A stretch of DNA of 64,000 nucleotides from Carallia brachiata (lineage: Eukaryota; Streptophyta; Magnoliopsida; Malpighiales; Rhizophoraceae): positions 1,490,056-1,554,055 of the forward strand of contig JADCRB010000118.1 in the NCBI GenBank assembly GCA_021464245.1, given 5' to 3'. A program made the translations under genes and the position numbers. Below the pieces are notes generated by a model that did not search any database, was not told the DNA's origin, and saw only the letters and a program-made list of their open reading frames with translations. Each line of letters starts with the position of its first letter. Within the stretch, counting starts at the first letter, position 1. Positions 9,531 through 22,662 of this stretch are shown in pieces.

Positions 9531-11474
9531 TATTCAGATACTGAGATTTCATAAGTAAAATGAAATTGATGATTTTTAAGAGAAGACAAAGAAATATGCT
9601 GATTGGCAATTACAATAAGCTTTTTCGTAGTCGACCCGTGTACTTAAATTCGGTTTCAAGGAGGCAATGTTTAGATTATTTGGGTTGGGTTCAGTTTGAT
9701 TGGTGACGTTTCCACGAAGGCATTGATCCTCCAAATTCATTGCAGGGTCAGTTAGATTATATTCAAGTATAAGCCACCTAAGAGAGATGGTACTATATTC
9801 TGATAAATAAAAAAAAAGGTACTATATCATTTATAATTACACCGTACGTGTTAACAGTGTTGCAGGGTTTTTTTTTTTGGACAAATTTCTTAATTATTTA
9901 TTGATCAGACTTCTCATGTCGTAGAAAAGAAGAGAAAAAAATTAATAATATGATTCTTATCATAACATTTGAGACTTGAATGATTTATCTTTTTTTTTTT
10001 TTTTTATCCAGTTGTGTATACAGAATTAGAGATAGAATAAGGTTTTATTCCAAAAGAAGAGTCCTGTCCTCAATATTGGTTTGGAATTTGGATGCCACCC
10101 TTGATCAGTATATATCAATGGAAAGAGAAAAATTGGCATAAGGGGGCCAAGAATCTGTGTCCTATATGCCATAATTATATTTTTTTTTTTCAAATTTCTA
10201 GACTTTCCGAAACGCACTATGCAACAAACATGATAAATATGTGTAATGATCTATCAAAAAGTGTTGTCCAAAAAAAAAAAAATATCAAAAACTGAAATGA
10301 GTCACTTTTCCTCCTTACACTATAATCCTTTTTATCACATTTTGGTGGTCGAAATTTTTCTTAGTTGGCACATATTTAAATTCGGTTAAAGTAATTACGT
10401 AGTCTTATCAATGTTATTTAATAATTTATCTGTATTTATTTATTTATTTTGAATAAATAAGTTTTTTTCTTTGTTTTTTTTTTTCGGGTAAGTAAAGGAA
10501 GCCTTGAGGCCCGATTACAAAAGCAATTGAAGCAAAATGACTAACCCATCCCACGGTGCCAATGCACCCCAATTTTGTCTTGTTCTAACAATAGAAAGAC
10601 CCTTGGTGGAGGGTGATTAAACATATGGAAGCCATGCAACCCTTTTTTTTTTTTTTCTTAATTAACATTTATTTGAAATCGTTTCAAAGTATGTTCCCAA
10701 AAAAAAAAGAAATCGGTTCAAAGTATGGGTCAAAAAAGAACAAAAAAAAAAATCGGTTCAAAGTAGTTTTGTTAGATTACTTGGGTTGGGTCTATCATAT
10801 AGGCGAAAATGTGAAGTAAAGTGGCCTATGTTGTCTGAGGGGCCATGAGTAGTCTGGGCAAAAAAGTGGGCGTGGGCCTGGGTGGCAGGCCCAACTGAAT
10901 TCAATTTATATCTCTAAGCACACTTTCTCTTTTTCTTTTTCTAAGCACACTTTTTATTTCTCTTTCCATTTTCTTCGATCCCCTCGCTCATTACTTCATA
11001 ATTTCCATCCTTCGATTGAAATGTAGTGTAAACAAAATGTCGGATGTTAAAGCCAAGCTGAAGACCCTAGGATTAAGAATTGCAATATGGCAGGTGAGGA
11101 TTGTGATCCCTATTTGCATCCTTGATGGGATGAGATTTGATCTATTTGGAATTTGGAGAATCAACTTAAAGTATGTAGTGAAGTGAAAATGAAAAAATAA
11201 ATTTTTTAAAAAATGCAAGAGCATCATCCTTAGAATTTTATACGAAGATTTTCAAAATTAGAAATTTAGGTGCACCCCAAAAAAAGTGAAAAATAACTTC
11301 GAAATAAATGAGAGATCCTTGAATTGTTAAGTAAGAAAAAAAAATTTAGAAATTAGAAAAGACAGTTTCATGATTAGCCTCTTACTATTTTCATTGCGCG
11401 TACGAAACCATTCTTAAGAAGAGCGATTGTGCTATTTGATGATCAGACAAATCATGATCAATTTCCATGGTTAG

Positions 11475-11965
11475 CCTAGACAGACAAGCATCCAGCATCA
11501 GTGTTAACAAAATTAGATCAGATTGGTTGATTCAATTAGTTAGACCAGTTATTAGTTCTAAGTCAAATTTCGTCTGAATTTAAAAATGAGAGGGTGATCA
11601 GACTGATCAAAACCAGTCAAAACTGATAAAATAGTAAAAAATTAGACTAGTTGAACTGGTTTAAGTCAAAAAAAAATTTTAAAAATATAATTTAACTTAA
11701 ATATTATTTAAAATTACAATTAAGCTCTAATTATTACTAAAAATTTTAATTTAGTCTAAATTTGATTAAAATTTTCAATTTAATCCTTAAAATTAAAAAA
11801 ATTAATATTTAATTATTATCTATAAATATTATTTTTTGATTATTTTTCATAAATATATATATTATTAAATATCAATTTAAAAACTAATTCAACAATCTTA
11901 ACCAATTAATATTTTCAATTCAATGACTCGTTCGATTCTTTCAACTTTGACGAGCACAAGTCAAC
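11475..11965. mobile_element. Insertion present only in block A
   Basis: In block B the flanks 'caatttcacagtcag' and 'agaagaaagactaagaag' (21820-21895) are nearly contiguous, while in block A about 480 bp separate them. The extra DNA is AT-rich, begins with repeated 'gatcagattggttgattcaa' and 'tagaccagttatt' motifs and ends with 'caatgactcgttcgattc'. No coding sequence is seen. It is probably a non-autonomous transposon of a class I cannot assign, though loss from block B is also possible. Confidence 0.5.
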
Positions 11966-12364
11966 TTAAGAGAAGAAAGACTAAGAAGAAGTTGCGGCTT
12001 GCAGATGGGTGCTAGATGAAGAAGTTCGGCATGGCGAGCATTGGATGGATTAGAGATTTAGCTATTTCAGTTGTAATTGATTAAAGTAGTAATTGTTTAA
12101 AGAATGTCACTATCTAATCTAATCTCAAATAGTAACAAAGTTGTTACGCAGTTCATCAAAAAGATATTTAATAATTTTTATTTTTATTTTTTAAAAATTT
12201 TAATAATTAATGATTCATATTATTTGATTGTTATTTAAATATTATTATTTAGTATTTTTTTTATTAAAAATACTATTTAGGATGGTGTATATAAAAAAAA
12301 AAAAGAAACAACATGGGTAAATGAAACAAAAAAATTTATGAAAACAAATTAGTCAATCAAAGTT

Positions 12365-12660
12365 TCATCCATAGATTTAATGCTAATAACAAATTGAACC
12401 TTAATGTAGACAATAATGCAAGTAAAACATCGTCTTCTTGACAGGAAACGGCCAAGCAAAGTGTCGTGAGCTTTTGTCCCATCTCTTCGTGAGGCCCGTT
12501 GTTGGGAACAAAGGCTGTCAACCCATGTGGTCGATCTCTTTGGTATTCTGACAGACTCGGGTCATCATGCAGTCGACCGATCACTTGTCCCCCCTTTAGT
12601 GTGGTCGTTGCTCCACCGAAAATTATGACCCACAATTTGCCATCAATTAGTATGCAGGGA
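12365..12660. repeat. Diverged copy of the LEA2 5' flank module
   Basis: The text around 12385-12500 ('taataacaaattgaac', 'aatgcaagtaaaac', 'caggaaacggcc') is a distant relative of the modules at 5280-5480 and 8770-8975. It is absent from block B, which jumps from the equivalent of 12360 to the equivalent of 13105. No exon is seen, and the 92-residue frame here is a shadow. Confidence 0.5.
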
Positions 12661-13474
12661 AAAATCTGGCAGACTTAAAAAATAATAGTGAGAAATTTAG
12701 ATAATTAAATTTATTTTATTTTAAAGAGACAAGTTTACTTTTTTAATATAAGTATCGTGTTCCTAAACCGTTGTTATTTTTAGCATCCCATTGTTGAATT
12801 TCAACATTAAAATCATCTTTAAAATTGAAAATTTTACTTTAAAATTCAGTTGGAATGAATTATAAAGAAATATATGTTTGACGCAGGAAACGGGCCTCTT
12901 TCCTTCTCACATTCCCAAAACTTTGCATAGAACAGAATCATAACCAAAAAGAGGGGAAAATGACAAAAAAAACAAAAATAATAATAAAGGATTAGCAAAA
13001 GGAGATTGCTACTTTCCCCTTTTTGAAAAAGTAGATATATTTTTGGCTTTTATAAAAAAAAAAAGTTGTTTAGATTAATTCCTCTCTTCATCTCTCCCCG
13101 TAGATGTTAGCTTGTCATTGCTATTTTCCACTCTCTAGATCATACATCAGCTATATGCAAATATTATAAGAAAAGATAAAAAAAAAAAAAAATCATACAC
13201 CAGCTAGAGTTTCAATCCCCACTTCGGAAAAACCATAATAAAATATATTGAGATGAGTGTACAAACTAAGAACGAAAAAAGAAAAAAAAACCAACAATGA
13301 GTGTAGATTGTATATAGAAAAATAAAAGGAGGGAATTATAATTAATTACACTTTTTTTTCTCTGTCTATTAAGAAATTCCCCGTACCATAAGTCATATAT
13401 TACAGATAACCCTATAGTGCCTTCTTAAGGGAATTAACTAAGAACACTAAAGCAAATGAACAAAGCAAAATTTC

Positions 13475-14155
13475 CCACTACCAATCAGCTTCCCCGCACC
13501 CTTCATGGATACAAATTCAACAGCTAAATTCACACGAAACCCCAACAGAATTTTCCTTGCTTGGCCAGATCCCAAACCCGTATCTAATCCTCATAGACAT
13601 TTTCACGTTGAAGTTGACCATCTTTTTGCTCCAGTCATCGCTCATCTCCTTGAACACCTCACGCTTCAATGAGTGAACCGAGTCCATCCCAACTCAGCTC
13701 GTAAATTCTCCTGACTCAGCTTTCCTACATAACAAACAAATTTCTCCAGAACCCTCTCTGAAACTACATTCTTCCCATAGAACACAGTAATTTTGATGTC
13801 ATCGATCGTGACGTTAACCTTCTTGTTCGTGTTATTTACGATAAATTCAACCTCATAACTCGCAGCGAATTGAGAGTTTGAGAGGCTGATGTTGGAAACG
13901 GAAAGAGAGTTGAGTCGAAAATTTGGCTTGTGCGGGTTGATGATGAGCCATGCAATGTAGAAGACGAAGCACAGTATGAGGAACCACATAACAAGTAGGA
14001 GCATCACATGGACCACACAGCGTGAATTAGAATTCCTTGACCTGATACTTTGCTCGGTTTCTGTGACAGGGGACGATATGTATTCGGAGGTTGGGGAGCA
14101 GAATCAGAACTTGGGGGATTGTTACTATTACCGTACTCCATAAGGATCAGAGTTT
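13475..14155 (-). pseudogene. Frameshifted LEA2/NHL gene (block A copy)
   Basis: This is the decayed twin of the intact gene at 23032-23733. The start MEYGNSNN lies near 14145. The frame is lost in the Pro-rich tail around 14060-14085 (about one base net), where the twin reads on into its membrane helix. It resumes with the VVHVMLLLVMWFLILC helix and the SLSVSNI-LSNSQFAASYEVE domain. A 1-base deletion near 13689 (GGG-ACG in the twin, GG-ATG here) sends it out of frame again. A 2-base deletion near 13528 (lost AT of TGT ATG AAT) breaks the C-terminus. Nucleotide identity to the twin is otherwise high. Three independent frame lesions make this a pseudogene. Confidence 0.85.
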
Positions 14156-14159
14156 GGCT

Positions 14160-14744
14160 TTTTTCTAGATCAAGTGTCACAGAGAAGCTACAGTACGAGG
14201 AGGAAATGGTAATGTTTGGTTCTTCGGTAGAAAGCTCGTGGACACCATTACAGAGGGCTTTCAAATAGGGAAAGAAAGCCGTGTTTAACACTGTTTTGGA
14301 GGAGGCTTCCAGGAAATAGCATCGGCATACGCGGATGGCCAGTGCCATGACTCAGCTGCGGAAGCCGAGAGAATAAAGCACCAAAGATACACACTATGCT
14401 GCTCTGAAACTTCCCAATTGTTGAATAAACCTACTACTTTACCATCGGATCTAATTTAATTAGAATAATAATTTGTAGTCAACATAATAATACACTCAAA
14501 ACTAAAAGACATGAAATTTATGTAGTTGGGTTTATAGAAATTTACAAGATACAATTATTATGTAAGACGGTCTAAAATCTCTATAACACACGAAAATATT
14601 TTCTCAAAATAAAAAATTTGTTAGCTTTATTTAGATAGTTTTAGAGTAATTACAAGTAATATGAATTATTAAATGTTAAAATTCATGAAAAAAATAATAA
14701 ACTGTCATAACTGTTAAATAAGATTATAACTATTTTATTACATA
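14160..14744. other. 5' flank of the LEA2 pseudogene
   Basis: Positions 14160-14410 match 23730-23970 with many small indels, so they belong to the duplication. Positions 14410-14744 are AT-rich with no recognisable feature. Confidence 0.5.
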
Positions 14745-15883
14745 TTTGAAACCAAATGTTACTCTTTCTTAAAGACACACAGTATATTTTTCCATTCAAT
14801 AGCCTGCAGTGTAAGGATATGCATAGAATATCCTGCAGTATAAAGCTACATATGCCTTTTATTAAGGGCAGTTTGTTGGACTTTCCAAGGCCAAAAGTTA
14901 AAGCTTAAATAAGGTCATTTAACCTTATCTTCTAGGCCATTTCAATAGCTTTTTTTGGTCAAAAAAATAGCTTTTTTTGGGCATGTTACATGTCTCGATA
15001 AATAATGCTTGACCTGTGTCCGACTGCGAGATTCATAATTGAAAAAATATGAGACATATTTGAAACCATCCAATGTTATTCTTTTTCAAAAACACTCAGT
15101 ACAATTTTATCATTCTATAGCCTTCAATATGTATAAGAATATCTTGCAGAGTAAAAATATATATGCCTTTTAAGGGCAGTCTTCGGCCATTCTAAGCCAA
15201 AAGATAAGCTTAAATAAGATCATTTAACTGAACTTCTCGGCCATTTCAATAGCATTTTTTCAGCGAGGTTATATGTCCCGATAAATAATGCCTGACTTGT
15301 GCCTGATTATAAGACCCATAATTGGAAAAATATGAGTCCTATCTGAAAATAGCTAGTGTTACTTTTCTCAAATATATTTAGTATATTTTTTCTGTTCAAT
15401 AGCCGTCAGCATAAGGCTATATAAGAATGTCCTGCAGTATAAAGATACAATGCCTTTTAAGGGCAGTTCCTTGGCCATTTCAAGGCCAAAAGATAAGCTT
15501 AAATAAGATCATTTAACCTTAACTTCTTAACTATTTCAACAGCTCTTTTTGGGCGTGCTTACATGTCCCCATAAATAATGCCCAGCATGTGTCCTGTTGT
15601 GAGACCCATAATTGAAAAAATATAAGTCATATCTGAAGACACCTAATTTTACTTTTCTCAAAAACACTTAGGTATATTTTTTTCAGTTGAATAGCTTGCC
15701 GTGTAAGGCTATACATAAGAATATCTGCAGTATAAAGATATATATGCCTTTGAAGGGCAGTTCGTTGGCCATTTTTAAATAGCCATTGTCGATCATTTCA
15801 ATAGCATTTTTTGGGCGTGATTACATGTCCCGATAAATAATACTCGACTTGTGTTTGATTGTGGGATCCATAATTGAAAAATA
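14745..15883. repeat. Tandem repeat, four units of about 250-310 bp
   Basis: Four diverged head-to-tail units begin near 14745, 15057, 15340 and 15633. Each carries the same landmarks in order: 'tgttac/tctttctc' start, 'tatatttt-c-gtt-aatagcc', 'cctgcagtataaagatac', 'atgccttttaagggcagtt', 'ggccatttcaatagc', 'acatgtcccgataaataatg', and 'gtgagacccataattgaaaaaatat'. The fourth unit is shorter because it lacks the 'aaaagataagcttaaataag' part. There is no coding potential. Unit size and order are like a small satellite or minisatellite array. Confidence 0.9.
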
Positions 15884-17370
15884 ATTAAATAATTCCAATT
15901 TTTAGTTCTATTTTGTTAAGGTTTGAAACTCAAATTTCAAACCTTAACCCAAAAAACACAAAAAAAAAATGAAAATTGAAAATTGAAAACAAAGAAATGA
16001 AAAGAACGACGCAAGTTTGAGGAGAAATGCACTATGAAGAGTACTTTCTCAGGAAATATACATTGGACTGAAAGTCAATTATTGATATCTTTATTTAACG
16101 TCATATAAGAAGAATTTTAATAAACAATATGAATGAGTTTCATGAACTACCAATAAATAATTATTATGCTTTTTTCATATATAAAAGTCTTAAATAAATT
16201 TTTATAGAGCACAAGGCAAAGGGAAGCGGTGCTTGTGGATTATGCATAAATTTTAAGTTTATTGTTTGGAATCTGAAGCAAATCAATCAGAGGGAAACAC
16301 GAAGTTTGTTAGTATTCATGGTTCGTGGCTTTCTCTCATGACATCCAACCTAATTTATCTTTTTTATTTTATGTTTTATTTCCTTCTTTGTAATTCCAAT
16401 TAAAGAGGAATTTTTCGATGACATTGCGGTTGTCATGTAGGTTTGACTAATATCAATTGTTTTGTTTTGGTTTTTCAATCTATTTCTTGATTTATAATGT
16501 TTTATATTTTTTAAAAATTTGTGAAGGAAGAATTTGTGGTAGGGTTTCCAACTTTGTTTTCGAATTAAAAATGAAAGAAAAAACTGAATCTAGAGGCGGG
16601 AAAATGAAGATAAGACTGAATGTTTTTTTCTTTTTTGGTTCATTTATTGAATTCATAATTGAAGGATTTTAGAGAATTCAATTGTTTCCTGCAAATACTT
16701 TTGTTTTAGTTAATCTAGGCCTTTCTAGACCTTGTTCTACTTTTCATTGGTCGGTTGGTGTGGTTTTATGTTGATGGTGTTTACATAAATAAATTTTTAG
16801 AATTTTCTGCAACAGATTGACAAAGATGGGCAGAGACATGACAATATCACTAATTTTGCAGAAAACTCAATTATTAAAAAAAAATCTCATTTCACATTTT
16901 TAGAAATTATAAAAAAATACTTTCTTTAAAACTCTCTTAATACCAATTTTGTTATTTAATACGCTTAATTTTAGTCTTTTCGGTAAAACTCTTTGAAACC
17001 ACAATAAGATATTGAAAGAAACAAAATAAAAAAAAAATAATTTTTCACAACCTCAACAAATACAATTTTATGATAAACTTTTATAGTGCAAACAAAAATT
17101 TTGATACAAACTGCATATTGTTTTAACAAGTGTATTAGTTATTTATTATGAATTTTGAAACATAAAATTATATTTAAACAAAAAAGAAAATTTGGTGACA
17201 CGTGACGCAACTTGATACTATTCTCATGCCACATTTCAACGCCTCATTTGCTGGGCTGGAAGAAAGTGTGTGGTCGTTGAATGCACATAAGACACATGTC
17301 AGACTCCAATAGTCAAACTTTTTTTGCCTTATATGCCACGTTTCCAAATTCAGATGGTGTGAACGTTGTA
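15884..17370. other. Gene-less AT-rich DNA with a dispersed repeat
   Basis: Positions 16690-16850 ('ggtgtggttttatgttgatggtg', then 'ttctgcaacagattgacaaa') recur diverged at 18410-18530. Nothing else can be named. The small frames at 16457 and 17174 lack support. Confidence 0.5.
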
Positions 17371-17382
17371 GTAATATGATCC

Positions 17383-17694
17383 TTGTCACGCACAAGCAGC
17401 CACACACCCAGTCTTCTCCCACTTGACGGCGTCAGAAAGTGCACAGAAAGTACAAATCACTCTCCGATTTTCGGTTATTGGACAGTTTCGAAATTTGACA
17501 AGCGACTATACTTCGACAATCCTAAACCATCTGTCAACTTATTTTTTTCTGCAAATGTTACGAAAGATGAGGTTGTACAGCTAGTATTTGATCGTGAAAC
17601 TAGGATAGACAAAATTAGTGTCCATCTTCTTCCTAAAAATTCTAAATCATTTGTAAAACTAGTAGACCTGATTTCTCTCAAATTGTGCAACTAA
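17383..17694 (+). other. Unrecognised open frame, about 103 codons
   Basis: A plus-strand frame encodes about 103 residues with a mixed, non-repetitive composition (for example FDNPKPSVNLFFSANVTKDE and DRETRIDKISVHLLPKNSK). I recognise no family. The middle part reads like genuine protein more than the AT-rich surroundings do. It could be an exon fragment of a decayed gene or chance. No splice structure or promoter is evident. Confidence 0.25.
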
Positions 17695-18409
17695 ATTTAA
17701 CGAAATATGCTTTTTATATATGTAAATTTTGGGCTTTGATATTAAAGTTTTCTGTCTCGATTTTATAAAAAAAAGTACGAAAAAATTATTTTCTTTCTCT
17801 CTGATTATGCAACCAAAACTCAAGAAAAATTTTTAGAATATATAGCATATCTTAGGCTACCGACATGTAATTTGTTGTGACCTGAAACTCATGTGAGAGA
17901 AATAATTTTTATCATTTTCTAACCTGGAAGATAAATGAAAAAATTTGCAAATCAAATCAAACTATAAATTTCACACATTGTCTTCATGCCAGAATTAGCT
18001 CTATTTGGCTCTGATACTGACGTAGAAAAATTAATATGAGTAGAAAAGAGGAGAATAATTTATCTCTTTTAGACCTCCATACTTGAACCAAGGACTATTT
18101 CTGCCATCAAACGATTTTCTCGTAATCGATATGATACTACATCATCTTATTTCAACAACACAAGAGCCTCTAGTCTGCCTTGAGACTCAATAGAGAAATC
18201 TTTTGGTTATCTTTTGCCAATAAAGAATTGTTTTCTTTTTGCAATAAATTGCTATATTAATAATTATTGTTTCACTTTCTGCATAAGGAGCAGTTTTATA
18301 ACATTGTCAAGAAAGGGAGTTGTGAATTTCCACAACTCCCTCCAACTTCTTTCATTCGTATATATTGGGTTGGGTCAAACAATCGTGGATGAATCCACCC
18401 AACCCATAA

Positions 18410-18640
18410 ACCAACATGTGCCTTTCCGGACCTGGTTTTGCTCTTTCTTGGTGAATTGGTGTGGTTTTATGTCAATGGTGCTTTTTTGAATAAATTTGCA
18501 AAATGTTCTGCAACAGATTGACAAACATGTGTTAAGACATAGTGAACTTTTACATCTGGTCAGGAAGGCACCATCAGAGGTTGGTGATATTGTTGCCAGG
18601 CATTGTAAAGACTTCACAAAAAGTTTTTGTGCATCTTTTT
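18410..18640 (+). other. Repeat copy with a short coding-like fragment
   Basis: The first part repeats 16720-16830. After 'ctgcaacagattgac' one frame reads QQIDKHVLRHSELLHLVRK and then a further plausible 30 residues (APSEVGDIVARHCKDFTKSF) before a stop. It may be an exon relic of an unrecognised gene; the sister copy at 16800 has lost this reading. Confidence 0.25.
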
Positions 18641-20595
18641 ACTGTTGCACAATAATATCATGACGACCCAAATGAGCAAAATACTGAGATTTCATAAACA
18701 AAAAGAAATTGATGATTTTTTAGAGAAGACAAAGGTACATATTGTATATACACAAGAACAATTTCTTTTCAAATTTGATATGATTCTATTCAATGCAATT
18801 GCTAAAATAGAAAGAATATTTTTGCAATGAATATCATAAAAAATCAATTATATAATTGCATGACAGATGACTCACAAAATAATTGTATACTTTCTAATAT
18901 ATAAATATGTACATATGTATGCTTAATGACCTAGAGGCTGCACTTAGTGGTTACACCTCAAAAATGTTGTAGGCATCCTTGGTTGCATTAAGGTAACCCC
19001 TGGACAGTTAACCTGGTGCTTTATCGTTTTGCTACTGTCTCTCATGCTGGGTTGGGCCCATTGCCCGAATACACCGCAATCTACTACAGGGCCTTTTTTT
19101 TTTTTATTATTATTGGTTTGTTGTAGGGCCTAAGTCTAAGAGAAAAGAGGTAAGAAAGTGAGATTTCAACCAATCGAGTTTGTTCGGTTTGCAATTAAAG
19201 GTTTGTTTTAAGGGAGTGGTGGGAGTTCAATCTCTAATACTTTTAAAATTTTTTTTTGGGAGATCTTCTCTTTTTAAATAAGTTGGAGTGTTTTATATCT
19301 TATGCGGTACTTATAGATTTATTTTCTTTTTTTTAAATAATTAACTGACTAATTATTAATTATTTTTATTTTTTTTAAAAAAAAAAAACAAGATTCTGAC
19401 CGTCACCTCTTCTCGGCTTTTGGGCAGGTGGCAAGCTGTACTAGACAAGTGGTTTTTGCACATACATTGGTCCTAACCTTTCGCAATTTCTATTGGTTTT
19501 GCAGTTTTCTTCCCCTTCAATGACTCTTTTCATAAAGAAATATGTAAGCTTTTTCTTAGTGGACACGCGTACTTGAATTCGGTTTGAAGGAGGTAATGTT
19601 CATCATATGGGTTGGGTCAGTTTGGTTGGTGACGTTTCTAAGAAAGCCTTGGTCCCCCAAATTCATTGCAGGGTCAGTTACATTATATTAATGTATTGTT
19701 CAAGAGAGATAGTACTATCATCTACCGCAGTTGCATAATTGATGATTTAATGTGTTTTTTTTTTTTTATTAATTCGGATTTAAGTTTGAGTAGTGTTATT
19801 TTTTATGTTAAAAAATCTATATTTAATTTAAGATTCGATAGCACCGAGGCTGGACATGATGTAGACTCATTCGGATATAATAATATTTAGATAGTGGGTT
19901 TTCTCTATAATAGAGATTGAATGAGTACAACAGCAGGTGACTTTCAACGCCAACTTAAAAGTGCGATAACTTATATACTGACAATACTGTTTTTTTTGTT
20001 AAAAAAAAGGAGAGATAGTACTACATTATTTATAATTACACCGTGTTAATAGCAATGCAGGGTTTTTTTTGTTTGACAAATATCTTAATTATTTATTTAT
20101 TGAGTAGACTTCACATGACCTAGAAAAGAAGAAAAAAATTAATAATATGATTCTTATTACAACATTGGAGACCTTAATCTTAATTTCAATTGGTTTAGCA
20201 GTCTTCTTTCCCCAGCCTGTCTGGATTCTCATGAATCCGAGGGAAAGAGAGGAAAAAAATATTATTTATTTTCTTTTGCATTACTTTTTTCTTATATGTT
20301 TTTCATCTATTCAAACAACTTTATTTTTTTATAATTTTTTTCTCTCATAACTTATTCATTTTCTTTGTATCATTTTTTTCTCACATTTTTCTCATCTATT
20401 CAAACTAATTTATTTTATCATAATTTTCTTTCTCATTAATTTTTTACAATCCAAACACCCTATAAAACTTCAATTGATAAATGTATTAATTGGCAAATAA
20501 CAATAAGTGGTCTCGTTTTTCTAGTAAAGTCAGCAGAGAGATTCTATTTAGTTTATCCCGTGTTTGAATTTTCATGATTCTATATCCTGACCTTT

Positions 20596-21082
20596 GTAGT
20601 GCATTTGGATTGGAAGTAAGGTGTGAAAGAGAATAGTAAAAAATAAAATAATGAAAAAAAATTATAAGAAAGAAAGTGATTCTTGTTTATAATTGTTTGG
20701 ATAGGTTAAAAATAAATGAGAAAGAAAGTAATTAAAAATTAAATTTTTTATTTGGATACTGTGAGAAAATAAGATTAAAGAAAATTAATATCTAAAAAGA
20801 CATTTATATCCTTAACTTTTTCAAGTTTGTATTTTTTTATGTATATTTGAAAAGGTTATATTGGTACTTTAGTAAAAAAACCAAGGTTGACTTTTTTGTC
20901 TTCACTTTTCTTCCCAATTTTGCGGGTTGTGAAGAGCAGCATGAGAAAGAAAATTTTTTGAGTTTCCCAATGTATTTTCTTTCACATAGAATTTCAAACA
21001 AGAAAAAATTCTATTGTTTTATCACAAATATTTCTCCAGCTTTCTTTCACCCCTTTTCCATACAATTCCAAACAAGCTGTTA
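20596..21082. mobile_element. TIR element of the 'TTTGGATT' type
   Basis: The left end 'gcatttggattggaag' and right end 'catacaattccaaacaag' are imperfect inverted repeats. Internal DNA is A-rich on the left and mirrored by T/C-rich 'ttctttcac' text on the right, so the strand could fold into a long hairpin. A related piece lies just before it (about 20215-20462, ending 'aatccaaacaccc'). Both are absent from block A. It is a non-coding MITE-like element. Confidence 0.55.
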
Positions 21083-21087
21083 GAACT

Positions 21088-21089
<2 letters not shown>

Positions 21090-21120
<31 letters not shown>
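21090..21120. repeat. (AT)n microsatellite
   Basis: About 15 uninterrupted AT dinucleotides lie between a TIR element and block B sequence. Confidence 0.9.
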
Positions 21121-21123
<3 letters not shown>

Positions 21124-22164
21124 TAGTTTTTTTTTTCCATAGTTGACACGTATTTGAATTAAGTTCAAAGTAGTCATGTTAGACTACTTGGGTTGGGTCA
21201 ATCACATAGGTGAAAATCTGAATTAAAGTGGCCTGTGTTGTCTAAGGGGCCATGAGTAGTCTGGGCAAAGACGTGGGCGTGGGCCTGGGTGGTAGGCCCA
21301 ACTGAATTTAATTTTACTTCTCAGAGCACACTTTTTATTTCACTTTCCTTTTTCTTCCCCTCGCTTATTCCTTTAAACTTTCCATCCTTCAATTGAAATG
21401 TAGTGTAAACAAAATGTCGGAATGTTAAGGCCAAGCTGAAGACCCTAAGGATTAAGAATAGCAATAAGGCAGGTGAGGACTGTGATCCCTATTTGCATCC
21501 TTGATTGGATGAGACTCGATCTATTTGGACTTTGGAGAATCAACTTAAAGACTATATAGCGAAGTGGAGATGAAAAAAATTGTTTTAAAAAAATGCAAGA
21601 GCATGATTCTTGAAATTTTATACGAAGATTCTCGAAATTATAAATTCAGGTGCACCTCCAAAAAAAAATGAAAAATAACCTCGAAATGAACGTAAGATTC
21701 TTGAATTATTAAGTAAAAAAGAAAATTTTAAAATTAGAAAAGGTGGTTTCATCGAAAACATTCTCAAGAAAAGCGATTGTCCCATCTGATGATAAGACAA
21801 ATCATGATCATTGATCAATTTCACAGTCAGCCACTTATGACCAAACAGATACAAAAAAAAAAAAAAAGCCAAATTAAAAGAAGAAAGACTAAGAAGTTTT
21901 AGTTGCGGTCTGCGGGTGAGTGCTGGATGGAGAAGTGCGGCTTGGTGGGGCATTGGATGGATCAGGGATTTAGCTATTTTAGCTTGTAATTGATTAGAGG
22001 AGTAATTGTTCAAAATGCCACCTAGGATGCTAAACGACGCGGATAAATGAAACGGAAAATTTTATGAAAACAAATTAGTCAATCAAAGGTCACTTTACAT
22101 CTTAGCTTGCCATAAAATGCCATTATTATTTTCCACTCTCTAGATCATACATAAGCTATATGCG

Positions 22165-22662
22165 GGGATAAGGATTTTTTTAATCTTAAATTTTTAGATT
22201 TTTTTATATTTGAATTCTAAATTTTTTTATATTTTATTTGAGTCTTAAATTTTTTGATTTTTTACCAAATTAGTCCTTCTGTTTAAGAAAAGTGATCAAT
22301 CTATTAAAAAATAATTTTAACTTTACAAAAAATTATTTAAAAAAGATTAAATATATGAATTGAATGTCTTTTTTATAAAAAAATATACATATTACCTATT
22401 TAATTCGTATATTTGTTGATTAAAAAAATATTTAATATGCATATTTTGTTGATGAAAAAATATTTAACTCATATATTTAAGCTTTTTTAAATAATTTTTA
22501 TTAAATTAAATTTACTTATTAATAGATTGACTACTTTTCGTAATTTAAAGGACTGGTATAGTAAAAAATTAAAAGATTTAGAACTCAAATGAAATGTTAA
22601 AAAGGTTTAGAACTCAAACGTAAAAAAATCTAAAGGTTTAGGACTTTAAAAATATTTATCCC
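22165..22662. mobile_element. TIR MITE inserted in block B (family GGGATA), about 498 bp
   Basis: The element begins GGGATAAGGATTTTTTTAAT and ends with the near inverse (...TTAAAAATATTTATCCC). It belongs to the same family as 29361-29791; the interiors share 'aattgaatgtctttt', 'ttacctatttaattcgtatat' and 'gtgcatattttgttgatg'. Block A has the empty site 'ctatatgcaaatatta' at 13150-13166, where block B reads ctatatgc-element-tacaaatatca. This suggests a 3-bp target duplication (tgc/tac) with one mutation. The insertion postdates the block duplication. Confidence 0.8.

Larger units (their letters stand above)
9530..14400. repeat. Segmental duplication, block A
   Basis: Colinear islands match block B (about 18670-18740 and 19540-24000) in the same order and orientation. 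Paired landmarks include 9604/19545 ('aattcggttt-aaggagg-aatgtt'), 9870/20050, 10770/21170 ('cttgggttgggtc', then 'ggggccatgagtagtctgggc'), 10990-11240/21370-21640, 11985-12060/21885-21985 and 13110-14150/22120-23720. Block A has private segments at about 11475-11960 and 12365-13100. Block B has private MITE insertions. The unit ends in a LEA2 gene copy that is dead here and intact in block B. Confidence 0.85.

Noticed and set aside
14745..15883. Repeat array considered as a CRISPR-like structure
   Set aside because: Units of 250-310 bp are repeated whole, without short repeats and unique spacers, and the DNA is plant nuclear.
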